Assembly: GCA_027483665.1 (NCBI GenBank)
Contig: JAIXUC010000013.1
Coordinates: forward strand, 1 to 45,591
Reading direction: 5' to 3'
From: Comamonadaceae bacterium
GTDB lineage: Bacteria; Pseudomonadota; Gammaproteobacteria; Burkholderiales; Burkholderiaceae_C
Length of the DNA: 45,591 nucleotides
Numbering within the stretch: position 1 is the stretch's first letter; each line of letters begins with the position of its first letter. The notes below the pieces were generated by a model. That model was not told the origin of the DNA, did not search any database, and saw nothing but the letters and a program-made list of their open reading frames with translations. Below, piece after piece: positions 14,388 through 22,787 of the stretch. The translations under genes were made by a program, and so were the position numbers.

Positions 14388-16760
14388 ATGGTTTCTCGCC
14401 CGCGTTGCCCCCGGCCGCTTCTGGCCCTCTTGTGTGCCAGCATGGGCATGGGCGCGTCGGCTCAAACGGCTGAACCAGGCAAAGCGGCTTCGCCATCAAT
14501 AGAACCCAGCGTGGTTCTCAAACCATCCTTGCGCCTCGAAGAGCCAGCGCCTTCTGCAGCAGACACTCCGCTGCCCACCTTTCTATTCGGCGATTCGCTC
14601 ACGGGCCAGATCGACCTGCAAACGGTCATTGAGGGCAATGCAGAACTGCGTCGCCCCGGCACGGTGGTGCGTGCAGACCGGTTGACCTACGACGCGCCCG
14701 ACGACACTGCCCGGGCGCAGGGTCGCGTGCGGGTCAACCGCGAAGGCAACGTGTTCGAAGGCGACGAGCTCGAGCTCAAGCTCGACACCTTCGAGGGTTT
14801 CTTCAACGATGCGCGCTACCGCTTTCTGAGGAACGACGCTTACGGCACCGCAAGCCGCATCGACTTCATCGATGACAAGCGCTCGGTCGTGCGCGATGCC
14901 AGCTACACCACCTGCCAGCGCAAGCCCGGCCCCAGCTGGATGCCCGATTGGGTCCTCAACGCCAGCGTGATTCGGCTGGACACCGAACAAAACCAGGGCG
15001 TTGCAGAAGGTGCAGTGCTGCGCTTTCAGAACGTGCCTGTTCTACCAATCCCCTATTTGAGTTTTCCGCTCAGCGAAGAGCGCAAGTCGGGTGTTTTGCC
15101 GCCTACCTTCGGTGTAGACAACATCAACGGCGTGGAGCTGTCGCTGCCCTACTACTGGAACATCGCGCCTAATCGGGACGCCACGTTCTACCCCACCCTC
15201 ATGAGCAAGCGCGGCATCGACATCGGCGCAGAGTTCCGCTACCTCGAAGACGGCTACAGCGGCCGTCTGCGTGGCAACCTCATGCCCACCGACTCGTTGC
15301 GCGACCGCCAGCGCTGGGCTTTGTCCTATGGCCACAGCGGCGTCTGGAAGACAGGCTCGAGCGCCGTAGGCGACTTGGGCTTGCGTTTGGACATCAACCG
15401 TGTGAGCGACGACAACTATTGGCGCGACTTTGCTGACGCCAGCGGCTCGCTCACCCAACGCCTGCTGTCCAGTGATGCGCAGATCAACTGGGCGGGTGGG
15501 CCTTTTGCGGTCAGCGCCCGAGCGCTGAAATGGCAAACGCTGCAAGACGTCGCATCGCCCATCGTTCCACCCTACGACCGCCTGCCCCAAATCACCGCCA
15601 GCTACACCCGCAACAACTGGAGCGGTCTGGACCTGGCTTTGGCTGGCGACTTCACCCACTTCCGCTCAGACCCCTTCCTGACCAAACAGCCTAATGCTCG
15701 GCGCAGCGTGGCTACTGCCCGCTTGAGCCGCCCTTGGCTGGCCCCGGGCTGGTTTTTCACGCCCGCGCTCGAAGTGCACGCCACGCGCTACCAGCTCAGC
15801 AACACACTGGCCAATGGCGCGCGCAACGCCAGCCGTGTGGTGCCGGGCTTGAGCATCGACACGGGTTTGATCTTCGAGCGCGATGCCAGCTACTTCGGGC
15901 GAGGTTTTCGGCAAACCTTGGAGCCGCGCGCCTTCTACAGCTTCCGTCCGTTCCGCGACCAGTCCTTGCTGCCCAACTACGACACCTCGGCCAACGATTT
16001 CAACTTCGCCTCCATCTTTTCCGACACGCCTTACTCCGGCAACGACCGCATTGCCGACAACAACCTGCTGACCCTGGGCGCCACCAGCCGCTTGCTGGAC
16101 CCGAACACCGGCACCGAGAGCGCACGCTTCGCGCTCGCACAGCGCTTTCGTTTCAAGCCGCAACGCGTGACCTTGCCGGGCGAAGCGCCCGTGAACGACC
16201 GCTTGAGCGACATCTTGGCTGGCGTCACGCTGAACTGGACCGATCAGTGGGCGCTGGAGTCGACCGTTCAGTACAACCCCAAGTTGCGCCAGTCACAGCG
16301 CGCAACCCTGGGTGCACGCTTTAGCGCAGGAAACTACCGCGTGCTTTCAGCCGCCTACCGCTATCAGCGCGACGCCAGCGAGCAAATTGACTTCAGTTGG
16401 CAATGGCCACTCAACGACTTGTGGGGCGACCGTGGCCAGGAGCTGGGCGCAGGCCGTGGCCAAGGCGAAGGCCGCTGGTACAGCGTGGCGCGCCTCAACT
16501 ACAGCCTGCGAGACAGGCGACTGGTGGACTCACTGGTGGGCTTCGAGTACGACGCCGGTTGCTGGCTGGGCCGTGTGGTGCTGGAGCGCTTGCAGCGCAG
16601 CACCGCCACCGCCACGCAACGCATCTTGTTTCAAATCGAGTTCGTCGGTTTTTCCAGACTCGGCGCCAACCCTTTGCAGACCCTGCGCAACAACATTCCC
16701 CGCTACCAAAACCTTCGCGAGCGCGTGAGCACCCCCAGCCGCTTTGGCCAATACGATTGA
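14388..16760 (+). CDS. lptD: LPS-assembly protein LptD
   Basis: A 790-residue outer-membrane protein that, with LptE, inserts lipopolysaccharide into the outer leaflet. Signal peptide residues ~1-26 end at ASA-Q. The OstA/LptD N-terminal jelly-roll spans about 65-180 (RADRLTYDAPDDTARAQG). The C-terminal beta-barrel domain fills the rest (LPIPYLSFPLSEERKSGVLPP, SLPYYWNIAPNRDATFYPT). The mature protein has Cys176 and Cys725, equivalent to one inter-domain disulfide of the E. coli protein; the second pair is absent. surA follows 7 bases downstream. Confidence 0.96.
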   Translation: MVSRPRCPRPLLALLCASMGMGASAQTAEPGKAASPSIEPSVVLKPSLRLEEPAPSAADTPLPTFLFGDSLTGQIDLQTVIEGNAELRRPGTVVRADRLTYDAPDDTARAQGRVRVNREGNVFEGDELELKLDTFEGFFNDARYRFLRNDAYGTASRIDFIDDKRSVVRDASYTTCQRKPGPSWMPDWVLNASVIRLDTEQNQGVAEGAVLRFQNVPVLPIPYLSFPLSEERKSGVLPPTFGVDNINGVELSLPYYWNIAPNRDATFYPTLMSKRGIDIGAEFRYLEDGYSGRLRGNLMPTDSLRDRQRWALSYGHSGVWKTGSSAVGDLGLRLDINRVSDDNYWRDFADASGSLTQRLLSSDAQINWAGGPFAVSARALKWQTLQDVASPIVPPYDRLPQITASYTRNNWSGLDLALAGDFTHFRSDPFLTKQPNARRSVATARLSRPWLAPGWFFTPALEVHATRYQLSNTLANGARNASRVVPGLSIDTGLIFERDASYFGRGFRQTLEPRAFYSFRPFRDQSLLPNYDTSANDFNFASIFSDTPYSGNDRIADNNLLTLGATSRLLDPNTGTESARFALAQRFRFKPQRVTLPGEAPVNDRLSDILAGVTLNWTDQWALESTVQYNPKLRQSQRATLGARFSAGNYRVLSAAYRYQRDASEQIDFSWQWPLNDLWGDRGQELGAGRGQGEGRWYSVARLNYSLRDRRLVDSLVGFEYDAGCWLGRVVLERLQRSTATATQRILFQIEFVGFSRLGANPLQTLRNNIPRYQNLRERVSTPSRFGQYD

Positions 16761-16767
16761 CACCACC

Positions 16768-18120
16768 ATGCAAGCAGCCCCCTTCGCCCCCCGCCTTTGG
16801 ATGACGCACGCCGTGTTTGGGCTGGCAGTCGCGCTGCTCAGCGCGGGCGGCGCGCAGGCGCAGCCCGCAGCAGCGGACCCAGCCGCCAACCAGTTTGCGG
16901 ACTACATCGTGGCCATCGTCAACGCAGAGCCCGTGACCAACAACGAAGTACGCCAGCGTGTGCTGCGCGCTGAGGCGACTCTGCGCCAGCAGGGGCGCCC
17001 AGTGCCGCCGCGCGCCGCTTTGGCGCAACAGGTCTTGCAAGAGTTGATCGCAGAAAAGGCGCAACTGCAGCTGGCGCGCGACTCCGGCATTCGCGTGGAT
17101 AGCGCCACGCTCGACGAAGCCGAGCAGTCGGTCGCGCGTCAAAACCAATTGGAGCTGCCGGCTTTGCGCGCTCGGCTAAGCGCAGACGGTGTGAGCCTGG
17201 TGCAGTTCCGTGACACTTTGCGCAACCAAATTTTGCTGACGCGCCTGCGCGAACGCGAGCTGGAGCGCCAAGTGCGCGTCAGCGATGCCGACATTGACCG
17301 CTTCCTGCGCGAACAGTCGAGCAATGTCGATCCTGCTTTGGCCCTGGTTCGCTTGGGGCACGTGTTGGTGGCCGTGCCGGAGTCTGCGCCGCCAGAATTG
17401 GTGGCCAGTTTGCAATCGCGTGCGCAGCAGGCAGCGCAGCGCGCCCGTGCTGGCGAAGATTTCGCAACTCTGGCGCGCGAGCTTTCGCAAGGAACCGAGC
17501 GGGAACAAGGTGGTGACATGGGCTCGCGTCCGCTGGACCGCTACCCCAGTCTGTTCGCGCAGGCGGTGGTGGGCCAAGCGGTCGGTGCGGTTTTGGGGCC
17601 CTTGCGCTCTGGTGCTGGCTTTCACGTCCTGAAGGTGCTGGAACTGCAGCAGGCCGGCGGTTTGCCAGCCGCAGTCACCCAAACCAGGGCACGCCATATC
17701 TTGTTGCGTACCGGCCCACAAATGACAGAGGCGCAGGCCCGGGCTCGCCTGCTGGATTACCGCCGTCGGGTCACCAGTGGATTGGCCACCTTTGAGGCGT
17801 TGGCCACCGAGTTCTCGCAAGATGGCAGCGCCGCACGCGGCGGTGACTTGGGCTGGGCTGGCCCCGGCCAGTTTGTGCCCGAATTTGAAGACGCCATGGA
17901 CAGCCTGCGGCCGGGTGAAGTCGGACAGCCGCTGGTGTCGCGCTTTGGCGTGCACCTGATTCAAGTCGTCGAGCGTCGTCAGGCGGCCTTGACCGATGCG
18001 CAGCGTCGCGAGTTGGCTCGCAACGCAGTGCGTGAACGCAAGCTCGACGAGGCTTACATTGCCTGGGCTCAGGAGGTGCGTGGCCGCGCTTACGTCGAGA
18101 TCCGCGAGCCGCCGCAGTGA
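16768..18120 (+). CDS. surA: Periplasmic chaperone / peptidyl-prolyl isomerase SurA
   Basis: A 450-residue periplasmic chaperone for outer-membrane proteins such as LptD. The signal peptide (residues 1-32) ends GGAQAQ. A SurA N-terminal domain follows ([19 protein letters not shown]), then two parvulin domains (about 170-275 and 300-395; [34 protein letters not shown]) and a C-terminal helix. I take ATG 16768, just after the lptD stop, since it begins right before a normal signal peptide; ATG 16744 would overlap lptD. The stop overlaps the rsmA GTG start. pdxA, which lies between surA and rsmA in E. coli, is absent here. Confidence 0.95.
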   Translation: MQAAPFAPRLWMTHAVFGLAVALLSAGGAQAQPAAADPAANQFADYIVAIVNAEPVTNNEVRQRVLRAEATLRQQGRPVPPRAALAQQVLQELIAEKAQLQLARDSGIRVDSATLDEAEQSVARQNQLELPALRARLSADGVSLVQFRDTLRNQILLTRLRERELERQVRVSDADIDRFLREQSSNVDPALALVRLGHVLVAVPESAPPELVASLQSRAQQAAQRARAGEDFATLARELSQGTEREQGGDMGSRPLDRYPSLFAQAVVGQAVGAVLGPLRSGAGFHVLKVLELQQAGGLPAAVTQTRARHILLRTGPQMTEAQARARLLDYRRRVTSGLATFEALATEFSQDGSAARGGDLGWAGPGQFVPEFEDAMDSLRPGEVGQPLVSRFGVHLIQVVERRQAALTDAQRRELARNAVRERKLDEAYIAWAQEVRGRAYVEIREPPQ

Positions 18121-19019
18121 AGGGCAGCGGCCATCAGGCCCGCAAGCGCTTTGGCCAGCACTTCTTGGTCGACACGGCCATCATCGATGGCATTGTTCGC
18201 GCCATCGACCCCAAGCCAGGGCAGCGCATGGTCGAGATCGGACCGGGTCTGGCTGCGCTCACACAACCTTTGGTCGAGCGCTTGGGCCGTCTGAGCGTCA
18301 TCGAGCTCGATCGTGATTTGGCGGCTCGGCTGCGCGAACACCCGCAACTCCAGGTGGTGCAAGCCGATGTGCTGAACGTCCATTTGGCCCATCTGGCCCA
18401 TCTGAACGGTTTGGCCGGTTCGGCCTACCTTGTGGGCGTTGCCAGCGAGGCCGGTTCAGCAGATGCTCAGTCGGCTCAATCCGCGAGCCCACCACCCGCC
18501 AGCCGCTGGCGCGTGGTGGGCAACCTGCCCTACAACATCTCCACGCCTATCTTGTTTCACCTGCTCGACCAGGTGAGCTGGGTCGTGGACCAGCACTTCA
18601 TGCTGCAAAAAGAAGTCGTTGACCGCATGGTCGCGCCGCCCGACAGCAGCGAGTACAGCCGCCTGAGCGTCATGCTGCAATGGCGTTACGCCATGGAAGA
18701 GGTGTTGTTCGTACCGCCTGACGCCTTCGATCCACCGCCCCGTGTCGACAGTGCGGTGGTGCGCATGGTGCCGCTCGGCGCAGCTGCAACTCTGGACTTG
18801 CAGATGTTCAGCGCCATGGTCCAGGCAGCCTTCAGCCAGCGCCGCAAACTCTTGCGTCACTCCTTGGCCCCTTGGCTAGAGACGCAAGGTTTCACCGGTG
18901 ATTTTGATGTGCAACGCCGCGCACAAGAGGTGTCTGTGGCCGAGTACGTGGCCTTGGCGCAGCAACTGCAAACCAGCCCAAAGGCTGGTGCAAACAATCA
19001 GGCTGCGCTCAACCAATAA
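18117..19019 (+). CDS. rsmA: 16S rRNA dimethyladenosine transferase RsmA (KsgA)
   Basis: A 300-residue Rossmann methyltransferase that dimethylates A1518 and A1519 of 16S rRNA. Motifs: [14 protein letters not shown] (6-19), SAM site [11 protein letters not shown] (39-49), catalytic NLPYN (136-140) and the C-terminal [12 protein letters not shown]. The GTG start shares four bases (GTGA) with the surA stop, so translation is coupled. Between ADVL and NLPYN there is an insertion of about 25-30 residues relative to E. coli KsgA, including a repeated AHL and a Ser/Ala/Pro-rich stretch; a 9-base tandem duplication (gcccatctg) is visible at about 18388-18405. Core residues are intact, so the enzyme should be active. 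Confidence 0.95.
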   Translation: MKGSGHQARKRFGQHFLVDTAIIDGIVRAIDPKPGQRMVEIGPGLAALTQPLVERLGRLSVIELDRDLAARLREHPQLQVVQADVLNVHLAHLAHLNGLAGSAYLVGVASEAGSADAQSAQSASPPPASRWRVVGNLPYNISTPILFHLLDQVSWVVDQHFMLQKEVVDRMVAPPDSSEYSRLSVMLQWRYAMEEVLFVPPDAFDPPPRVDSAVVRMVPLGAAATLDLQMFSAMVQAAFSQRRKLLRHSLAPWLETQGFTGDFDVQRRAQEVSVAEYVALAQQLQTSPKAGANNQAALNQ

Positions 19020-19079
19020 CCCGCATTGAACGGGCTGCTCATGCGCAGCGCCTGAGGCGACACATCGAGCAACCTGTCG

Positions 19080-19100
19080 GTCGGCATTTTTTCTGCCGAC
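19080..19100. terminator. Hairpin with T-rich loop downstream of rsmA
   Basis: GTCGGCA (19080-19086) and TGCCGAC (19094-19100) pair perfectly around loop TTTTTTC. A T tract is in the loop rather than after the stem, so it is not a canonical terminator. It lies in the 178-base gap between convergent rsmA and the barstar gene, which otherwise shows only the inverted repeat at 19163-19199. Confidence 0.35.
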
Positions 19101-19162
19101 TCGTCTGCCTTGAGTTGTCCCGCTGCGGTCAGTGCGCTGGTCGCCTCTTGGGGTGCCGATTC

Positions 19163-19199
19163 AGCCCGTTCTGCTTGGCTGGTGGTTGCAGAACGGGCT
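19163..19199. repeat. 12-bp perfect inverted repeat at the barstar gene 3' end
   Basis: AGCCCGTTCTGC (19163-19174) and GCAGAACGGGCT (19188-19199) form a perfect 12-bp stem with a 13-base loop. The barstar stop codon (minus strand, 19200-19198) lies in one arm. No T tract follows on either strand. It may be a transcript-end stabiliser, a bidirectional termination aid, or the scar of an insertion boundary. Confidence 0.6.
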
Positions 19200-19599
19200 A
19201 CAGAAAAGAATAGAAGCACCTAAAGGGTATCTTGCGTTCAGCCCAATAGTCGGCGGCGTCGCGGAAGATGTCCAAAAGCTGCTCGCGAGCTTCCTTGTCG
19301 AATTTCAGCGTGACGGGGATGTGCTCCAGCACCACAAGGAACCCGGGCTGCTGCCCTGATTTGTGCAGTGGGTCTGTCATGCAGTCGTACAAGGCATCAA
19401 AGTTCTTGCCGAAGTGCGACGGAAAGGTGAACTGCTGCGCAATGGATTCCAACAAATCTTGCTTGGTCTGCGCTTGCGCCAAACCAGCGTAGAGAAAATG
19501 GTGGCCGAGTTGCTGTGCAGCTACCTGCAGGTCGTGAACGCGGAAGGCGCGAATCGACTGCACGATGTTGGTTCTGACGGTACGAAGTGGTTGGTCCAT
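19198..19599 (-). CDS. Barstar family ribonuclease inhibitor
   Basis: A 133-residue cytoplasmic protein with a barstar domain at about residues 48-130. The inhibitor helix reads FGKNFDALYDCMTD; Asp68 and Asp72 correspond to barstar Asp35 and Asp39, which plug the guanyl-RNase active site. The ATG at 19599 is preceded on the minus strand by GAGAAG at a reasonable distance; the frame stays open further upstream, but that part overlaps the RNase gene and shows no family similarity. It follows the RNase gene by 82 bases on the same strand, so the pair encodes a toxic secreted nuclease and the cytoplasmic immunity protein that protects its maker. Confidence 0.88.
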   Translation of the reverse strand: MDQPLRTVRTNIVQSIRAFRVHDLQVAAQQLGHHFLYAGLAQAQTKQDLLESIAQQFTFPSHFGKNFDALYDCMTDPLHKSGQQPGFLVVLEHIPVTLKFDKEAREQLLDIFRDAADYWAERKIPFRCFYSFL

Positions 19600-19681
19600 C
19601 CCCGCTTCTCTTTCTGATAGTGGGCTCTTCAAAACAAGGCCTTGACGCAATGGCATGGGGCGCGCGGCGCCGGCCATGACA

Positions 19682-20131
19682 TCAGGGGGTAATACGACGA
19701 AAGCTGGCGTAGTGATCGTTTGTGTAATAGCAAACATCGGGCTTCCTAGGCTGTGATCCACCACACACGATGCGCCGGGCTCCCCGGTCGCTTGAAAAAG
19801 GCGTCTTGACGGTGTACTCGCGGTAATAGCCTCGGGGATGCAGCGGCAGAAGGCGCTCTCGGTTACCAAACACCGAGCCATCTTTGCTGTACGGGAACGG
19901 CCCGCCCTGCAAGATCAACTCGTGTGTTCGCCGCCCCTGAGATGGCAAATCAACAAGCGCCACCTCCGCCACTGGCCCAGCAGGGGAGTCTGGTGAAGAG
20001 CGGCTCAGTGCCGGGCTGGGGGATGCCAACCCACCCAAAACCACCGCAGTCAACACGCTGGTTAGCGCTAACTTGACTTTGGCGACCAACCGAGATGACA
20101 CCACTGATGCGACCACCGTATCGCCTGACAA
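19682..20131 (-). CDS. Secreted guanyl-specific ribonuclease (RNase Sa/barnase superfamily)
   Basis: Up to 149 residues. A basic N-terminus and hydrophobic stretch (about residues 18-43, ending SPALS) form a likely signal peptide. The catalytic domain (about 70-149) closely follows Streptomyces RNase Sa: GPFPYSKDGSVFGNRE (77-92), YYREYTV with general base Glu105, RGARRI with Arg119/120, and NDHYASF with general acid His140. Cys123 and Cys134 could form a disulfide. It should cleave RNA 3' of guanosine. The longest frame begins at TTG 20131; GTG codons at residues 6, 10 and 11 are alternatives, and no clear ribosome site decides. The barstar gene follows, giving a toxin-inhibitor pair. Confidence 0.85.
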   Translation of the reverse strand: MSGDTVVASVVSSRLVAKVKLALTSVLTAVVLGGLASPSPALSRSSPDSPAGPVAEVALVDLPSQGRRTHELILQGGPFPYSKDGSVFGNRERLLPLHPRGYYREYTVKTPFSSDRGARRIVCGGSQPRKPDVCYYTNDHYASFRRITP

Positions 20132-20233
20132 CGCTGCTAAGCCCCAAGCTACTCAAGCCACCCGAACAGCCCCTGCCAGGTCAGAAAAACCAGCCGGATC
20201 GCTGTCAAAGCGCTTGAACGCTACCGTCAAACA

Positions 20234-20251
20234 TCTCGGGTTAACCCGAGA
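20234..20251. repeat. 18-bp perfect palindrome between maeB and the RNase gene
   Basis: TCTCGGGTTAACCCGAGA is fully self-complementary with no loop. It lies about 100 bases upstream of the RNase start and 120 bases downstream of the maeB stop (both genes on the minus strand). This suits an operator for the RNase-barstar unit; as a hairpin it would have an unfavourably tight centre. The rest of the 238-base gap holds only the hairpin at 20298-20316. Confidence 0.55.
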
Positions 20252-20297
20252 AATCAAGCGCCGAAGTGTGCCCCATCAGCCCCGAAAAAGCAAGACG

Positions 20298-20316
20298 ATG
20301 CCCAAAAAGTGGGCAT
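20298..20316 (-). terminator. Hairpin downstream of maeB, possible terminator
   Basis: ATGCCCA (20298-20304) and TGGGCAT (20310-20316) form a perfect 7-bp stem 53 bases past the maeB stop. On the minus strand the loop is CTTTT, and a second T run begins about 7 bases after the stem (CGTCTTGCTTTTT). The arrangement is imperfect but it is the best candidate for ending maeB transcription. Confidence 0.4.
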
Positions 20317-20369
20317 GTTCTCGCACCGAATCACCTAGAGTCAGTGTGCGCAAACTGTCGCCGGGTGCT

Positions 20370-22700
20370 TCAGCGAGCCACGTTTGCGTCTGCGACCGTG
20401 AGAGCTGTCATGTTGACGATGCGCCTGACGGTGGTGCTGGCGGTCAGGATATGCACCGGTTTGGCCGCCCCGAGCAGCACGGGGCCAATGGCGATGTTGC
20501 CGCCAGCCGCTGTTTTGAGCAGGTTGTACGAAATGTTGGCGGCGTCAATGTTGGGCATGACCAGCAAATTGGCGTCGCCCGACAGGGTGCTGTTGGGCAT
20601 GTAGGCCAGTCGCGCGGCGCTGTCGAGTGCCAAGTCGCCGTGCATTTCCCCGTCCACTTCCAGCCAAGGCGCTTCGGTCTGCAGCAGCTCCAGTGTTCGG
20701 CGCATCTTGATGGCGCTGGGTGTGCTGCCTTGCCCGAAGTTGCTGTGCGACAGCAGCGCAGCCTTGGGCCGGATGCCAAAGCGCATCATTTCTTCGGCCG
20801 CCATGACCGTGATCTCTGTCAGTTCTTCCGCGGTGGGGTCTGCGTTCACGTGGGTGTCCACGATGAACACTTGCCTGCCCGGCAGCATCAGGCCGTTCAT
20901 GCAGGCATACACCGGGACGTCTTGCGGGGTGCTGGGGCTGCCGCCAGCGCGCCGCCCTATGACTTGGTCGATGTAGTGCAGGTGCAGGCCTGTGGTGCCC
21001 CAGGTACCACAGATCAGGCCATCGGCGTGGCCTTTGTGCACCAACATCGCACCAATGAGGGTCAGGCGGCGACGCATCTCGATCTTGGCGGCTTGCGCGG
21101 TCACACCTTTGCGCTCGGTCATGCGGTGGTAGGTCTGCCAGAAATCCCGGTAGCGATGGTCGTTCTCGACATTGACCACGTCGTAGTCCAACTCCTCCTT
21201 GAGGCGCAAACCGAACTTTTCGATGCGCTGAGCAATCACCGTGGGTCTGCCAATGAGGGTGGGCCGAGCCAATCCTTCGTCCACCACGATCTGCGCCGCC
21301 CGCAGCACGCGCTCTTCTTCGCCTTCTGCGTACGCCACCCGATTCTTTGTCGCCTTTTTGGCCGCCATGAAAATGGGCTTCATGGTGGTGCCCGAGGCGT
21401 AGACAAAGCTTTGCAGGCGCTCGCGGTAAGCGTCCATGTCAGCGATCGGGCGGCTGGCCACGCCGCACTGCTGTGCGGCTTGGGCAACGGCAGGCGCGAT
21501 CTTCATCATCAGCCGAGGATCGAAAGGCTTCGGAATGAGGTACTCCGGGCCAAAGGCCAACTGGTGCCCTGCATAGGCCGCAGCCACCACCTCGCTTTGC
21601 TCGGCTTGGGCCAGCTCGGCGATGGCGTTCACCGCAGCAATTTCCATCTCGATGGTGATCGTGGAAGCACCCGCGTCCAGCGCACCACGGAAGATGTACG
21701 GGAAACAAAGAACGTTGTTGACTTGGTTGGGGTAGTCGGTTCGGCCGGTCGCCATGACGGCATCGTCGCGCACCGCTTTGACTTCCTCGGGTGATATTTC
21801 GGGCGTCGGGTTGGCCAGCGCAAAGATGATCGGGCGTGCGCCCATGCGGCGCACCATGTCGGGCTTGAGCACACCGCCTGCAGAAAGACCGAGGAACACG
21901 TCGGCGTCTGCGATCACGTCGGACAACGAACGTGCAGCGGTCTTTTGCGCGAATTGGATCTTGTCTTCATCCATCAACTCGGTGCGCCCTTCGTAGACGA
22001 CACCTGCCAAGTCGGTGACAAAGACGTTCTCGCGGCGCAGGCCCAAATGCAGCAGCAGGTTCAGGCAGGCCAAAGCCGCAGCACCAGCACCTGAAGTCAC
22101 CAGCTTGATCTCTTCGATGCACTTGCCCACCACCTTCAGGCCATTGATGAGCGCAGCACCGACCACAATGGCCGTGCCGTGCTGGTCGTCGTGGAAGACC
22201 GGAATCTTCATGCGCTCGCGCAGCTTGCGCTCGACGTAGAAGCAATCAGGTGCCTTGATGTCTTCCAGGTTGATGCCGCCGAAGGTGGGCTCCAGCGATG
22301 CAATGATGTCCACCAGCTTGTCGACGTTGGTCTCGTCGATCTCGATGTCGAACACATCGATGCCGGCAAACTTCTTGAAGAGAACGCCTTTGCCCTCCAT
22401 CACCGGCTTGGCCGCGAGCGGGCCGATGTTGCCCAGACCCAGCACCGCGGTGCCGTTGGTGATGACAGCCACCAAATTGCCGCGGCTGGTGTAGCGAAAT
22501 GCCGCGTTCGGGTCTTTGACGATTTCTTCGCAAGGCGCTGCCACACCCGGTGAGTAGGCCAGGGCCAAGTCGCGCTGGTTGGTCAGTTGTTTGGTGGCAG
22601 CGATGGCGACTTTGCCGGGCGTGGGAAATTCGTGGTACTCGAGTGCTGCTCGGTGCAACTCGGCACGCTTGTCTTCGCTGGGTGTGGTGGGGGTTGCCAT
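20370..22700 (-). CDS. maeB: NADP-dependent malic enzyme with C-terminal phosphotransacetylase-like domain
   Basis: A 776-residue MaeB-type enzyme converting malate to pyruvate and CO2 with NADP+. The malic domain (about 1-430) has [10 protein letters not shown], the Lys/Asp metal site HDDQHGTA and the Rossmann motif [11 protein letters not shown]. The C-terminal phosphotransacetylase-like domain (about 440-776; [30 protein letters not shown]) is generally regulatory (acetyl-CoA control) rather than catalytic. ATG 22700 is preceded by AGGAGAC at good spacing and yields the family N-terminus; a further in-frame ATG at 22739 lacks this. It is 87 bases downstream of the binding-protein gene on the same strand. 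Confidence 0.95.
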   Translation of the reverse strand: MATPTTPSEDKRAELHRAALEYHEFPTPGKVAIAATKQLTNQRDLALAYSPGVAAPCEEIVKDPNAAFRYTSRGNLVAVITNGTAVLGLGNIGPLAAKPVMEGKGVLFKKFAGIDVFDIEIDETNVDKLVDIIASLEPTFGGINLEDIKAPDCFYVERKLRERMKIPVFHDDQHGTAIVVGAALINGLKVVGKCIEEIKLVTSGAGAAALACLNLLLHLGLRRENVFVTDLAGVVYEGRTELMDEDKIQFAQKTAARSLSDVIADADVFLGLSAGGVLKPDMVRRMGARPIIFALANPTPEISPEEVKAVRDDAVMATGRTDYPNQVNNVLCFPYIFRGALDAGASTITIEMEIAAVNAIAELAQAEQSEVVAAAYAGHQLAFGPEYLIPKPFDPRLMMKIAPAVAQAAQQCGVASRPIADMDAYRERLQSFVYASGTTMKPIFMAAKKATKNRVAYAEGEEERVLRAAQIVVDEGLARPTLIGRPTVIAQRIEKFGLRLKEELDYDVVNVENDHRYRDFWQTYHRMTERKGVTAQAAKIEMRRRLTLIGAMLVHKGHADGLICGTWGTTGLHLHYIDQVIGRRAGGSPSTPQDVPVYACMNGLMLPGRQVFIVDTHVNADPTAEELTEITVMAAEEMMRFGIRPKAALLSHSNFGQGSTPSAIKMRRTLELLQTEAPWLEVDGEMHGDLALDSAARLAYMPNSTLSGDANLLVMPNIDAANISYNLLKTAAGGNIAIGPVLLGAAKPVHILTASTTVRRIVNMTALTVADANVAR

Positions 22701-22787
22701 CGCGTTGTCTCCTGGTGGGCGCTCGCTGGCAGCAGGCACTCACCGGCCCGGCCAGGGGGTCGCGATTCTAGGCCGCGGGTCTATGGG

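Noticed and set aside
19087-19092. Intrinsic terminator for rsmA using the T run at 19087-19092
   Set aside because: The T run is the hairpin loop, not a tail after the stem; kept only as a low-confidence hairpin.
19163-19199. Integron attC site at the RNase-barstar edge
   Set aside because: The inverted repeat lacks the conserved core sites of attC (RYYYAAC/GTTRRRY) and no integrase or second cassette boundary is present.
18998-19219. 73-codon minus-strand frame (GTG start) filling the rsmA-barstar gap
   Set aside because: It overlaps rsmA and barstar coding sequence at both ends, contains two inverted repeats, is Ala/Ser-rich and resembles no family I know. A coupled small gene cannot be excluded.
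20073-21794. Long plus-strand frame antisense to maeB
   Set aside because: It is a GC-rich shadow of maeB with His/Gly/Val-rich composition and no recognisable motif.
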